Notes under the pieces: generated by a model
Databases searched by the model: none
Told to the model about the DNA's origin: nothing
What the model saw: the letters and a program-made list of their open reading frames with translations, nothing else
Shown here: piece by piece, positions 9,901 through 16,856 of the stretch
How positions within the stretch are numbered: the stretch's first letter is position 1
Layout of the letters: every line of letters starts with the position of its first letter
Translations under genes and position numbers: made by a program
From: Phycisphaerae bacterium
GTDB lineage: Bacteria > Planctomycetota > Phycisphaerae > UBA1845 > PWPN01
Assembly (NCBI GenBank): GCA_030372985.1
Contig: JAUCQB010000055.1
Location: 28,183-92,182, forward strand
Length of the DNA stretch: 64,000 nt
Direction of reading: 5' to 3'

Positions 9901-10285
9901 CGTTGCCGCCGGCAAAACCATCTGCCAGCAGATCGCCGGCAGAACCGAGCAGTCCAGGAAAGAGCTCGGCGCCTACCTGGCCGAATGCAAGAAACAGTTG
10001 GCGGAGCGGCTTGCAGAATTCGCCGTCGAACAGAGTGAGATGGACCGGATCATCGAGGCCCGCCGACGGATGTTGGCCGGCATCGCCAGGAGTGCCGGAA
10101 GCCTGGTCGAGGTGATCGATGCCGGACGGCAGTTCGATGAGAAACAGCGTCCCTCGACGCCGGGCAATCCTGCCGCCAAGCCGCCGGCCGTCGAATCCCG
10201 CACGCGGGAGGCGGACCCGGTCGCCGAGATCCGCTGGCCGAGGTTCCGCACCCATGAACCTCAGACTCAGGCTCAGGCCGGCTGA
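6977..10285 (+). CDS. ExeA/GspA-type AAA ATPase (TIGR03015-like) fused to very long coiled-coil tail
   Basis: A 1102-residue protein. Residues 1-270 form a complete AAA ATPase of the kind found in secretion and exosortase loci: MYCSHFGLHRPPFNNTPDP at the start, Walker A GEVGSGKT at 50-57, Walker B IVLIDEAQN at 126-134, and a C-terminal lid with SKGIPRLINQISDAALLA near 230. Residues about 270-430 are an acidic, low-complexity linker. Residues about 430-1060 are rich in Glu, Gln, Arg, Lys and Ala in heptad-like order, with no Pro-rich break, and look like one long coiled coil. Relatives I know are about 270-400 residues, so the tail is exceptional. AGGAGG 8 bases upstream supports this ATG over the earlier in-frame one at 6911. 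Confidence 0.88.
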   Translation: MYCSHFGLHRPPFNNTPDPTFYFSTPEHEEALATLQYATEHRKGFVLITGEVGSGKTLTGRMFLRQIEQQVETAVITNTHLSGRQLLAAVCSEFGLNPPPQAGNLELNQLLQDFLLEQFARNRYVIVLIDEAQNLPDEAFEEIRMLGNLEADDAKLLQVCILGQPELRGRFSQAKMRQLDQRLFGRFHLKALSGQQTRQYIEHRLRVAGCAGAIPFTEEAMDAIYLASKGIPRLINQISDAALLACYADGGEAVDIRTIDEVCERICGKGFESAETTECRASMETTKPLPGEAHCDTDAATTALAQQEEAALGTLSRSIEECVETVIESREATVGETAASDAEIAERCRKAREELERLATIDFSAEAPDEPGSPDPMTPPEPADRAERKPADAARSPRNRGRFAGFVDAVKQKCSRIVEGDKAGQTETPRPSTSALENTAEMSQMNGANAPEPQREIDMLKRRVAEGEQAIANLSRHLAAQFGATQEALKSLEKKTASSDELKQLKALHEASASDMERQLADNVASLKQLSDSIEERGRTACGETVPEFQTLSKRLIEQAQQLHELRKRTLAQNASVAQTLSEMKSQLVGRAELEEVRAAQAETGRRIMERIDRNRDDVQEILDNLEERYLAMRNRIEALVVSKADASRLADVQSRHEADVGELLSALERQRQELDNKLEQTVTDWKQTQKALDDLAAQATDRGELDEIRQRQASDAGRILEMLAAHRRDVEHLASDLDRRAGDLLARLNALSKDIATAEQLEGIRTAYSEQITDLTARLAACEAGFEKARELHERGLRAVAGKTLDTARRVSVLEEKGRPRRIRLELSPRAGIELGDVVAAAQEQRDSLRNDVQEARKTVVDLREMSSAIREVMQAWQASVEASWDNAQAFLQDWQTKATEAKSEADRMLEGWRSGTEEIREEAERLKASARMAAEVLQKMRQCHAVIEARLNSEDWHAELSRAEHVANRLEQAVAAGKTICQQIAGRTEQSRKELGAYLAECKKQLAERLAEFAVEQSEMDRIIEARRRMLAGIARSAGSLVEVIDAGRQFDEKQRPSTPGNPAAKPPAVESRTREADPVAEIRWPRFRTHEPQTQAQAG

Positions 10286-10330
10286 ACAAGCCCCTCCCGC
10301 GGATCTGCCGCGTTCAAGGCATGCCAGGAA

Positions 10331-10368
10331 GGTAGGGCAGGTCGAAGCGAAGCGCAGACCTGCCGCTT
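10331..10368. repeat. Interspersed inverted repeat (GGCAGGTC / GACCTGCC type)
   Basis: GGCAGGTC at about 10336-10343 pairs with GACCTGCC at about 10358-10365 across a purine-rich loop. A related copy, preceded by the same GGTAGGGCA, lies at 53601-53647. It sits 50-80 bases after the ATPase stop and could act as a stem-loop in the 3-prime part of that transcript, but there is no T-run after it. Confidence 0.55.
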
Positions 10369-10380
10369 CTCAGGCCGCTT

Positions 10381-11979
10381 TCACCAGGATATCAATCCCG
10401 CCATCATCGCATGCACTTCCCGCCACGCGCGGCAATGATCCGGCAAGGCAGCAGGATGGAGCCAAAACCCGCGGCAATACTTGAATGCCTCGCAGGTCGC
10501 GCAGGGTAGATCCGGACGTCCCGTCGGCACAGCTTCGCCATACATCTGCCGAAGCGATCTGTGATCGCCCGAGGTGGCTCCACCGGTCAGATACATAAGT
10601 GCCGAGTAAAACGGCTCGACGGGCACGCTCAGATCGGGATCGCGAAGAAAAAAATCGGCCAGCGATCGCAGATCGGCCGGCGACCATGCACGCGGATCGG
10701 CAAGCAGAACCGGCTTGCCGCAGGACGCCGCCGAACGAACACCTGCGACACCGTCGCCGGTACCTGGAACCACCACTGCGTATTCCGGCTGACCACGGAT
10801 GGCTGATCGCTGACCGCTGAAAGCTGACCGCTTGTCCCGAGCGAAGTCGAGGGGCTTGTCCCGAGCGAAGCCGAGGGGCTGACCGCTCGCTTTGAACCCC
10901 AGCCAATCGAAGAACAGCCGGTAATCCTCACACAGCAGCGTCGGCTGATGGGCCTGCTCCGACTCGGTGTGCGACTCATACGGACAGCCGCCGTGGCAGA
11001 ATCGCCAATACTCGCACTGGCCGCATCGGCCGCTCAGCAGCGCGTCTTCGCGATCGAGCAGAACCTGCCGCGAAGGATGGTCGAGACACTCTTGCAGTGA
11101 CACCTCGCCGAGTCGCCCGAACCATATGCCGCCCGCGTCAACCGCTCGGCCGCAGTTGTACACCAGGCCGTCGGGATCGACGCCGAGATGGCCTTCCACA
11201 CACCCTGCACGACCGGCCAGGTCACACGAACTCACCACCCCGCCCTCCCAGGCACGAACCAGGCCTCTCACAGGCGACAGAATCAGCCGACGGTGATCAG
11301 CCAGCCAGACGTCGGTGATTTCAATCAGGAACCGCCCGTAATCGCCGGGCGACAGCAACAGGGCCTCGCAAGATGTCTCCTTCGCACGACCGACCCGCAG
11401 CAGCGGATTCACGCGCAGCGACAACATCGAGTTGTCTCGCAGGTTCCGGAAGAACCAGTAGAGATCCTTGGCCCGCGGCAGGCCGAGTCGGTGCAGCACG
11501 TACACGCAGCCGGCCTTCCAGCCGACCCGATCGAGCAGGTCCAGGCCGGCCAGCCATCTTCGCCGGTAGCCGTTGCCTTCGCCCAGTTGCCTCACGTCGT
11601 CAAAGGGATCCAGCGACGTCCCAAGCCCGTCACGGCCAGTCAGCGGTTCCAGAATCGAGATCCACTCTTCATCCAGCAGCGTGAGATTGGTCTGAATCCG
11701 GTGCGTGATCCCCGCCCGTCGAGGCAGCCCCTGAAAAATGGTCGCCAGTTCGCGAAAGAAGCCCTCGCCCAGCAGCAACGGCTCGCCGCCGTGCCAGAGG
11801 AACCGAACGCGATCGACACGGCCGGAGGCGATCAACTCGTCAGCCTGCCGCAGCAGCAAAGCCGCCGTCTCGCCCGACAGCCTCCGACGCCCCCCCGGCT
11901 CGCTGCCGGCCGAGCAGTACGCGCACCGCGCATTGCACGCGTCAGTCGTCTTGACAATGATCTCGATCCGTCTGGCCAT
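10381..11979 (-). CDS. Radical SAM protein with SPASM-type domain and second C-terminal Cys cluster
   Basis: A 532-residue radical SAM enzyme. The [4Fe-4S] motif CNARCAYC is at residues 15-22, and GGEP follows near 66. After the TIM barrel comes a cysteine-rich SPASM-like region, with single cysteines near residues 260-280 and CGQCEYWRFCHGGC near 336-349. A second cysteine set, CATCEAFKYCRGF, lies near 498-510. Between them about 35 residues (near 375-410) are encoded by heptamer and CCCGAGCG-type repeats inserted in frame. Radical SAM/SPASM proteins mature peptides or enzymes such as sulfatases; no precursor peptide is evident next door. ATG 11979 is preferred over 12012 because the upstream codons are themselves repeat sequence. 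Confidence 0.82.
   Translation of the reverse strand: MARRIEIIVKTTDACNARCAYCSAGSEPGGRRRLSGETAALLLRQADELIASGRVDRVRFLWHGGEPLLLGEGFFRELATIFQGLPRRAGITHRIQTNLTLLDEEWISILEPLTGRDGLGTSLDPFDDVRQLGEGNGYRRRWLAGLDLLDRVGWKAGCVYVLHRLGLPRAKDLYWFFRNLRDNSMLSLRVNPLLRVGRAKETSCEALLLSPGDYGRFLIEITDVWLADHRRLILSPVRGLVRAWEGGVVSSCDLAGRAGCVEGHLGVDPDGLVYNCGRAVDAGGIWFGRLGEVSLQECLDHPSRQVLLDREDALLSGRCGQCEYWRFCHGGCPYESHTESEQAHQPTLLCEDYRLFFDWLGFKASGQPLGFARDKPLDFARDKRSAFSGQRSAIRGQPEYAVVVPGTGDGVAGVRSAASCGKPVLLADPRAWSPADLRSLADFFLRDPDLSVPVEPFYSALMYLTGGATSGDHRSLRQMYGEAVPTGRPDLPCATCEAFKYCRGFWLHPAALPDHCRAWREVHAMMAGLISW
10787..10890. repeat. Composite repeat inside the radical SAM gene
   Basis: GCTGATC/GCTGACC heptamers (about 10787-10829) are followed by two copies of CCCGAGCGAAG(T/C)CGAGGGG at about 10836-10880 and another heptamer. 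The block lies inside the coding frame on the minus strand and keeps it open, adding about 35 residues with the recurring tripeptide-like text FARDK. Equivalent blocks lie in spacers at 11988-12012 and 12074-12172. Confidence 0.75.
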
Positions 11980-11987
11980 GGCTGTCG

Positions 11988-12172
11988 GCCCCCTCGACTG
12001 CGCTCGGGGCAAGTCTGCAACCAGGGCTATTCTAACACAACTCGTTCATGGGCGAGTGAACCCGACCGTCAGAGAGGGGCTTGTCCCGAGCGCCGTCGAG
12101 GGGCTGACCGCTTGCCCCGAGCGAAATCGAGGGGCTGACCGCTGATCGCTGACCGCTGACCGCTTGCCCCCT
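11988..12172. repeat. Repeat-filled spacer between mtnA and the radical SAM gene
   Basis: One copy of the CCCGAGCGCAGTCGAGGGG unit in reverse (about 11990-12009), then about 60 bases of unique sequence, then two forward copies (about 12085-12133) joined by GCTGACC/GCTGATC heptamers that run to the mtnA stop. The repeats approach to within a few bases of both flanking genes. Confidence 0.7.
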
Positions 12173-13233
12173 CATCGCCCGATGACTGTGCGGACTTGTT
12201 CGCGAGTAACCGGTTGGATGAGGCCGCGTTCGGTGATGATGCCGTGAATCAGCTCGGCGGGCGTGACGTCGAAGGCGGGGTTGTAACAGTTGACGCCCTC
12301 GGGGGCGGTGAGCCCGCCGGGGCCACGGCGGATCTCATTCTCGTCGCGAATCTCGATCGGGATGGCCGAGCCGTCATCGATGGACAAATCGAAAGTCGAG
12401 CTCGGGGCCGCAATGTAGAACGGGATGCCGTGAGCCTTCGCCAGAACCGCGAGGGAGTAGGTACCGATCTTGTTGGCCGAGTCGCCGGTGGCGGCGATGC
12501 GATCGGCCCCAGTGATCACCAGGTTGATCTTGCCCTGAGCCATCAGCAGACCGGCCATGTTGTCGCAGATCACGGTCACGTCCATGCCCGCCCGCGACAG
12601 TTCCCAGGCCGTCAGGCGAGAACCCTGCAACAACGGCCGCGTCTCGTCGGCGTACACGCGGAACCTGCGACCGAGTTCATGTGCCCGATACATCAGCGCC
12701 AGCGCGGTGCCGTACTCGGCGGTGGCCAACCCGCCGGCGTTGCAGTGCGTCAGGACGCCGGCCCCATCGGCGATCAGATGCTGTCCCGCATCACCGATCG
12801 CCCGGCACATAGCCGCATCCTCGTCGCGGACCGCTCGGGCCTCGGCCAGCAATGATTCCTTGATGTCCGCGAGCGGCCGGCCCTGAAGCGTCTGCGCCCG
12901 GCGCTTCATCCGATCCAAAGCCCAGAACAGATTGACGGCCGTCGGACGACTGGAGGCCAGATAATCGCAGACTCTTTCGAGCCGGGCGTACAGATCTTCG
13001 TACGTCGTCGCGTCGCGGATGCCCAGGACCGCGCCCATCGCCGCGGCGACGCCGATGGCCGGCGCCCCGCGGACTCGCAGCACCTTGATCGCCTCCCACA
13101 GCGTTTCGACGTCGTGGCAGGCGATGACCTTGAACTGCCCGGGAAGCAGCGTCTGATCGATCATCTCGATATGGCCGTCGAGACCGCCGATCCAATCCAG
13201 CGTTCTGTGAGGGGCGAGATCAGGCACCGGCAA
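12172..13233 (-). CDS. mtnA: S-methyl-5-thioribose-1-phosphate isomerase
   Basis: A 353-residue enzyme of methionine salvage that converts methylthioribose-1-phosphate to methylthioribulose-1-phosphate in the cytoplasm. Clear family motifs are RGAPAIGVAAAMG near residue 54, the catalytic Cys in THCNAGGLATAEYGTAL near 162, DETRPLLQGSRLTAWEL near 196, and the catalytic Asp in ITGADRIAATGDSANKIG near 240. The first codon is TTG, with AGGA 6 bases before it, or a GTG two codons later; both overlap the end of purE by 8-14 bases, so the two genes are translationally linked. No other methionine-salvage gene is in the window. Confidence 0.95.
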   Translation of the reverse strand: MPVPDLAPHRTLDWIGGLDGHIEMIDQTLLPGQFKVIACHDVETLWEAIKVLRVRGAPAIGVAAAMGAVLGIRDATTYEDLYARLERVCDYLASSRPTAVNLFWALDRMKRRAQTLQGRPLADIKESLLAEARAVRDEDAAMCRAIGDAGQHLIADGAGVLTHCNAGGLATAEYGTALALMYRAHELGRRFRVYADETRPLLQGSRLTAWELSRAGMDVTVICDNMAGLLMAQGKINLVITGADRIAATGDSANKIGTYSLAVLAKAHGIPFYIAAPSSTFDLSIDDGSAIPIEIRDENEIRRGPGGLTAPEGVNCYNPAFDVTPAELIHGIITERGLIQPVTREQVRTVIGR

Positions 13234-13729
13234 GCTTGTCCTTGAGACTGCGACTTTTCTCCTCGACGGCCGCGGCTTGCTCGCGCCGCAGGTCGGTCAG
13301 GGCCTTCTTCAGGCGGGCGTCGCTCAACGCCAGAATCTGTGCGGCCAGCAGGGCGGCGTTCTTCGCTCCGGCCGAACCGATGGCGACCGTCGCAACCGGG
13401 ATACCGGGCGGCATCTGAACGATGCTCAGCAGGCTGTCCACGCCCTGCAACACCCCCGACGACAGCGGCACGCCGATCACCGGAAGCGTGGTGTGAGCGG
13501 CCACGACGCCCGGCAACGCCGCGGCCATACCGGCAGCAGCAATGAACACCCGCACGCCTCGCTGCTCGGCAGTGCTCACGAACTCGCTTACCCGGTCCGG
13601 TGTCCGGTGCGCGGAGATCACCTCGACGACCACACCGATCCCCAGCGACCTGATCTGCTGGTAACAGGCCTCCATCACCGGCCAGTCCGAGTCGCTGCCC
13701 ATCACGATTGCCACCGTCGCGTCACCCAT
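13220..13729 (-). CDS. purE: N5-carboxyaminoimidazole ribonucleotide mutase
   Basis: A 169-residue class I PurE, the usual length. It moves the carboxyl group of N5-CAIR to give CAIR in purine synthesis. The motifs are VAIVMGSDSDWPVM at the N-terminus, VISAHRTPDRV near 42, AAAGMAAALPGVVAAHTTLPVIGVP near 68-92, and the substrate loop after MPPGIPVATVAIGSAGAKNAA near 110. The frame is open for about 100 further codons upstream, but homology begins at the ATG at 13729, which has GGAG about 10 bases before it. purK is not in the window. The gene leads a two-gene overlap with mtnA. Confidence 0.93.
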   Translation of the reverse strand: MGDATVAIVMGSDSDWPVMEACYQQIRSLGIGVVVEVISAHRTPDRVSEFVSTAEQRGVRVFIAAAGMAAALPGVVAAHTTLPVIGVPLSSGVLQGVDSLLSIVQMPPGIPVATVAIGSAGAKNAALLAAQILALSDARLKKALTDLRREQAAAVEEKSRSLKDKLAGA

Positions 13730-14465
13730 CCTCGTTGGCTCCACAAGAGACAAACCAACCTTGCCGGCAAGACCGATGTCGACCGGTGATTGTAATCCCG
13801 GCGGCGACCCTGGGAAATCGGCTGTCATGGGCCTTGGCCGACCCCCTTGCAGAGCGCGTGTTCGTTTCCGCCACGCGCGGGCAATCGTATTGCCGCCGTC
13901 GAGACGAAATCCCCCATCTTTTTTTCGCGGCAGGTTATCGGCCGCGATGCCGAAGACCGCCCCTAACGGTCGTTGGGGAGAACCGCCTCGAAGACCATAT
14001 GTGGGGGGCTGTGAGTTTCCGGCTGCAAGTCCCATAAGCCAGAAGCCTAAGCAGTTGCAGTTTCAGGCGCTTACGCCGCTTGCCCATCGCAAAAACCGTG
14101 CTATCTTTACCGCGGTTGGCGAAGGATTCTGACTGCCCCTCGGTGCCCGGATCGACCCAATCCGAAGCACCGGCCCAAAGAGGCATGAATCTGCTCGCCA
14201 CCTTCCCTCGCCGTGTCATGGGGACACGATCCAATGTCCAATCGTCAACGGGAATGTGCACCTCTCTTGCGAACAGTTCGTTCGCATTGCGGTTCAAGGA
14301 ACCGGAATAGGCATCGCGCCTCTGACCGGTCGACCGCCCGATGTCCAACCGAGTCTATCGAAGCTGATACGGCCGGGACGCGGGTCCCGAGCCAGAACCG
14401 GTTACGCGTGGAGTACAACCGACCACATGACAACAACACGGGATGCAAGGGCAGGATGGCGCGTC
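13730..14465. other. Long intergenic region between purE and the sigma factor gene
   Basis: These 736 bases between divergent genes hold open frames on both strands with no recognisable protein. A promoter-like pair TTGCCC (14080-14085), 16 bases, TATCTT (14102-14107) points toward the sigma factor gene but is 360 bases from its start, so a long leader would follow. AT-rich tracts lie near 13915-13930. No tRNA or known riboswitch fold was recognised. Confidence 0.35.
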
Positions 14466-15254
14466 ATGAAGCCAGGGACGGATCAAGCAGCAAAAACATG
14501 GGAAAAGTTCCTCACAAGCCGCAGCCGGGAACACCGCAATCTGCTCGTGGAACGGTATGCGCCTCTCGTGCGGATGCAGGCGGCACGGCTGTCGAGGAGG
14601 CTGCCCGCACACGTGGCCTATGAGGAACTGTGCAGCGCCGGGTACGACGGTCTCATCGAAGCGGTGGAAGCCTACGATCCGGGGAAGAAGGCCAGGTTCG
14701 AGACCTTCTGTCAGCAGCGGATCATCGGAGCCATCATAGACTGGTTGCGCACGCTCGACTCTCAGTCGCGGACCGTCCGGACATTCGAAAAACGGCGGTC
14801 CCAGGTGACCGAGATGTTGGAGAGCCGCCTTGGAAGAACGCCGACCCCGGAGGAAGTCGCCGAGGCGATGCGCATTTCCCAGGAGCGGTACGCCGAACTG
14901 ACTCGCATCTCGCAACGAGGTCGCGAGGTCCAGTTCTCCACCCTCGACGGGCGCGCCGACACGGCCTCGAACCGGCAGGCCGCCGAACGAACCTGGGACG
15001 TCGGCGACCAGCGGCAGCGCGATCCATCGGACCGCCTCGCTCGGGCCACGCTCATCGACCTGATCACCAAGGGCTTGACCCATGACGAACGAGTGGTGCT
15101 GATTCTGTACTACTACGAGAACCTGACCATGGCGGAAATCGGCGCGGTGCTCGATCTGTCCGAGTCGCGGGTCAGCCAGATCCACAAGGTTGTGCTGGGG
15201 CGACTGCGAGAACGATACAAGAGCCGGCTTGCGCAAGAACAACTCGTGACCTGA
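14466..15254 (+). CDS. RNA polymerase sigma factor, FliA/WhiG class (sigma-70 regions 2-4)
   Basis: A 262-residue sigma factor. Region 2 spans about residues 25-100 (LVERYAPLVRMQAARLSRRL, then GYDGLIEAVEAYDPGKKARF and IIDWLR), region 3 about 115-155 (LESRLGRTPTPEEVAEAM), and region 4 about 200-250 (LTHDERVVLILYYYENLTM, then LSESRVSQIHKVV). This arrangement and length fit FliA-type factors that usually transcribe flagellar or developmental genes. No flagellar gene is in the window, so its regulon is unknown. The ATG at 14466 has AGGA about 10 bases upstream; an ATG 13 codons earlier is possible. No anti-sigma gene is adjacent. Confidence 0.88.
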   Translation: MKPGTDQAAKTWEKFLTSRSREHRNLLVERYAPLVRMQAARLSRRLPAHVAYEELCSAGYDGLIEAVEAYDPGKKARFETFCQQRIIGAIIDWLRTLDSQSRTVRTFEKRRSQVTEMLESRLGRTPTPEEVAEAMRISQERYAELTRISQRGREVQFSTLDGRADTASNRQAAERTWDVGDQRQRDPSDRLARATLIDLITKGLTHDERVVLILYYYENLTMAEIGAVLDLSESRVSQIHKVVLGRLRERYKSRLAQEQLVT

Positions 15255-15799
15255 GAGCGCGACACGACGAGCGTTTCTGCGAACAGGAGTCTTTTTGAAC
15301 CGGTCGGGGCTGAGGAGCCGTCGGGGCCATCTGGAGTGCGCCCTGTTTGCCTCCAGAAAAAAGCAGAGAGCATGATCGGTCCGATAAGAACTCGGAGCCG
15401 CTGCTCTCTGAGTTTCGCACGCGCCGTCGGAGTTCGCCGGAGCAAATACTACGGCCTCACAAGCCCATCTGCTGCGGCGAACATGGCCGACGACACCGGC
15501 GAGTCGACCTTTCCCCCAGTCGTACTCTCTCTATTTTATCGGACACAGGGCTGTCATTCCAGTGTCCATCGCGACTTGGGTGTGTCTTTTCGATTCCGGC
15601 GGGCGATCCGACGATCTGCACGCTGCCAGATCGGTTTACTCCTTAAATGTTTACAAATAAACAAGTTAAGCACCCGCAAATGCCCCTTGCCGCCGCAGGC
15701 CTTGACGCCCCGTGCTGCGGTCCAGTAGGTTTGCGGCCCAATGCGGTGTGCTTGCCTCGTTTCTTGCCGTCTGGTGGATAGACAAAGGAGTCCCGAGGG
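15255..15799. other. Intergenic region before the GH130-like gene
   Basis: These 545 bases contain no convincing gene. There is a short AT-rich stretch near 15640-15670 that could hold a promoter for the downstream gene. No terminator with a clear stem and T-run was found after the sigma factor gene. Confidence 0.35.
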
Positions 15800-16795
15800 A
15801 TGGCTGCATCCCATCCGAAGACAATCATGGGTCCGGCGCTGCCCAACATCCCATGGGAGGCCAGGCCGAGCCGATGCCACGACGTGGTCTGGCGCTACAG
15901 CAGAAACCCGGTCATCCCGCGAGACCTGATTCCCTGCTCGAACAGCATTTTCAACAGCGCCGTCGTGCCCTGCGAGGGTGGCTTTGCCGGCGTGTTCCGG
16001 GTCGACGACCGCCGCCGTTTCATGCGCCTGCACAGCGGCCGCAGTACCGATGGAATTAACTGGCAGCTCAACCCCGAGCCCATCCAGTTCCTGGGTGAGG
16101 ACCCGGAGATCTGCCGCTTCGAGTACGGTTATGATCCGCGGGTCTGCCGGATCGAGGATCGCTACTACATCACCTGGTGCAACGGTTACCATGGGCCGAC
16201 CATCGGGATGGCCTACACGCATGATTTCGAGACGTTTCACCAGTGCGAGAACATCACGCTGCCCTACAACCGCAACGGGGTGCTCTTCCCCCGGCGAATC
16301 AACGGCAAGTACTACATGCTGAGCCGCCCGAGCGACACCCGGCACACCTCGTTCGGCGACATCTTCTGCAGCGAGTCGCCCGACCTGGTGTATTGGGGCC
16401 GGCACCGCTTTGTCATGGGCACGCGCAAAGGTTGGCAGAGCACAAAAATCGGCGCCGGGCCGGTGCCCATTGAGACGCAGCAGGGCTGGCTGCTCATCTA
16501 CCACGGCGTGCTGACTTCCTGCAACGGCTATGTGTATAGCGCCGGGGCGGCCCTGTTGGACCTGGATGAACCCTGGCGGGTCATCTGTCGCGCCGCTCCC
16601 TACCTGATCTCGCCGCAGCGCGACTACGAGTGCGTCGGCGACGTGCCTAACGTGGTCTTTCCCTGCGCCGCCCTGGCCGACGCCGACACCGGCCGCATGG
16701 CCATCTACTACGGCTGCGCCGACACCGTCACCGGCCTGTGCTTTGCCCAGGTGGATGAACTGATCGACTTCATCAAGGCCAATTCCGACGAGTGA
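15800..16795 (+). CDS. Glycoside hydrolase family 130-like phosphorylase/hydrolase
   Basis: A 331-residue cytoplasmic protein with a five-bladed beta-propeller pattern like GH130 enzymes, which phosphorolyse or hydrolyse beta-mannosides. Visible features are [15 protein letters not shown] near residue 31, [18 protein letters not shown] near 109, [20 protein letters not shown] near 156, and the sequence [20 protein letters not shown] near 219-238. The order of these blocks is that of GH130. The product cannot be assigned to mannan, mannosyl-glucose or N-glycan substrates from sequence alone. The gene stands alone, about 9 kb before a GH38 alpha-mannosidase, so mannose-containing glycans are a reasonable guess. 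Confidence 0.85.
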   Translation: MAASHPKTIMGPALPNIPWEARPSRCHDVVWRYSRNPVIPRDLIPCSNSIFNSAVVPCEGGFAGVFRVDDRRRFMRLHSGRSTDGINWQLNPEPIQFLGEDPEICRFEYGYDPRVCRIEDRYYITWCNGYHGPTIGMAYTHDFETFHQCENITLPYNRNGVLFPRRINGKYYMLSRPSDTRHTSFGDIFCSESPDLVYWGRHRFVMGTRKGWQSTKIGAGPVPIETQQGWLLIYHGVLTSCNGYVYSAGAALLDLDEPWRVICRAAPYLISPQRDYECVGDVPNVVFPCAALADADTGRMAIYYGCADTVTGLCFAQVDELIDFIKANSDE

Positions 16796-16856
16796 TCCCG
16801 AAGAATCGCCCGGATGCTCCGACGCGCCGGGTCGAGCCACGCGGTCGCGCGGCCCG

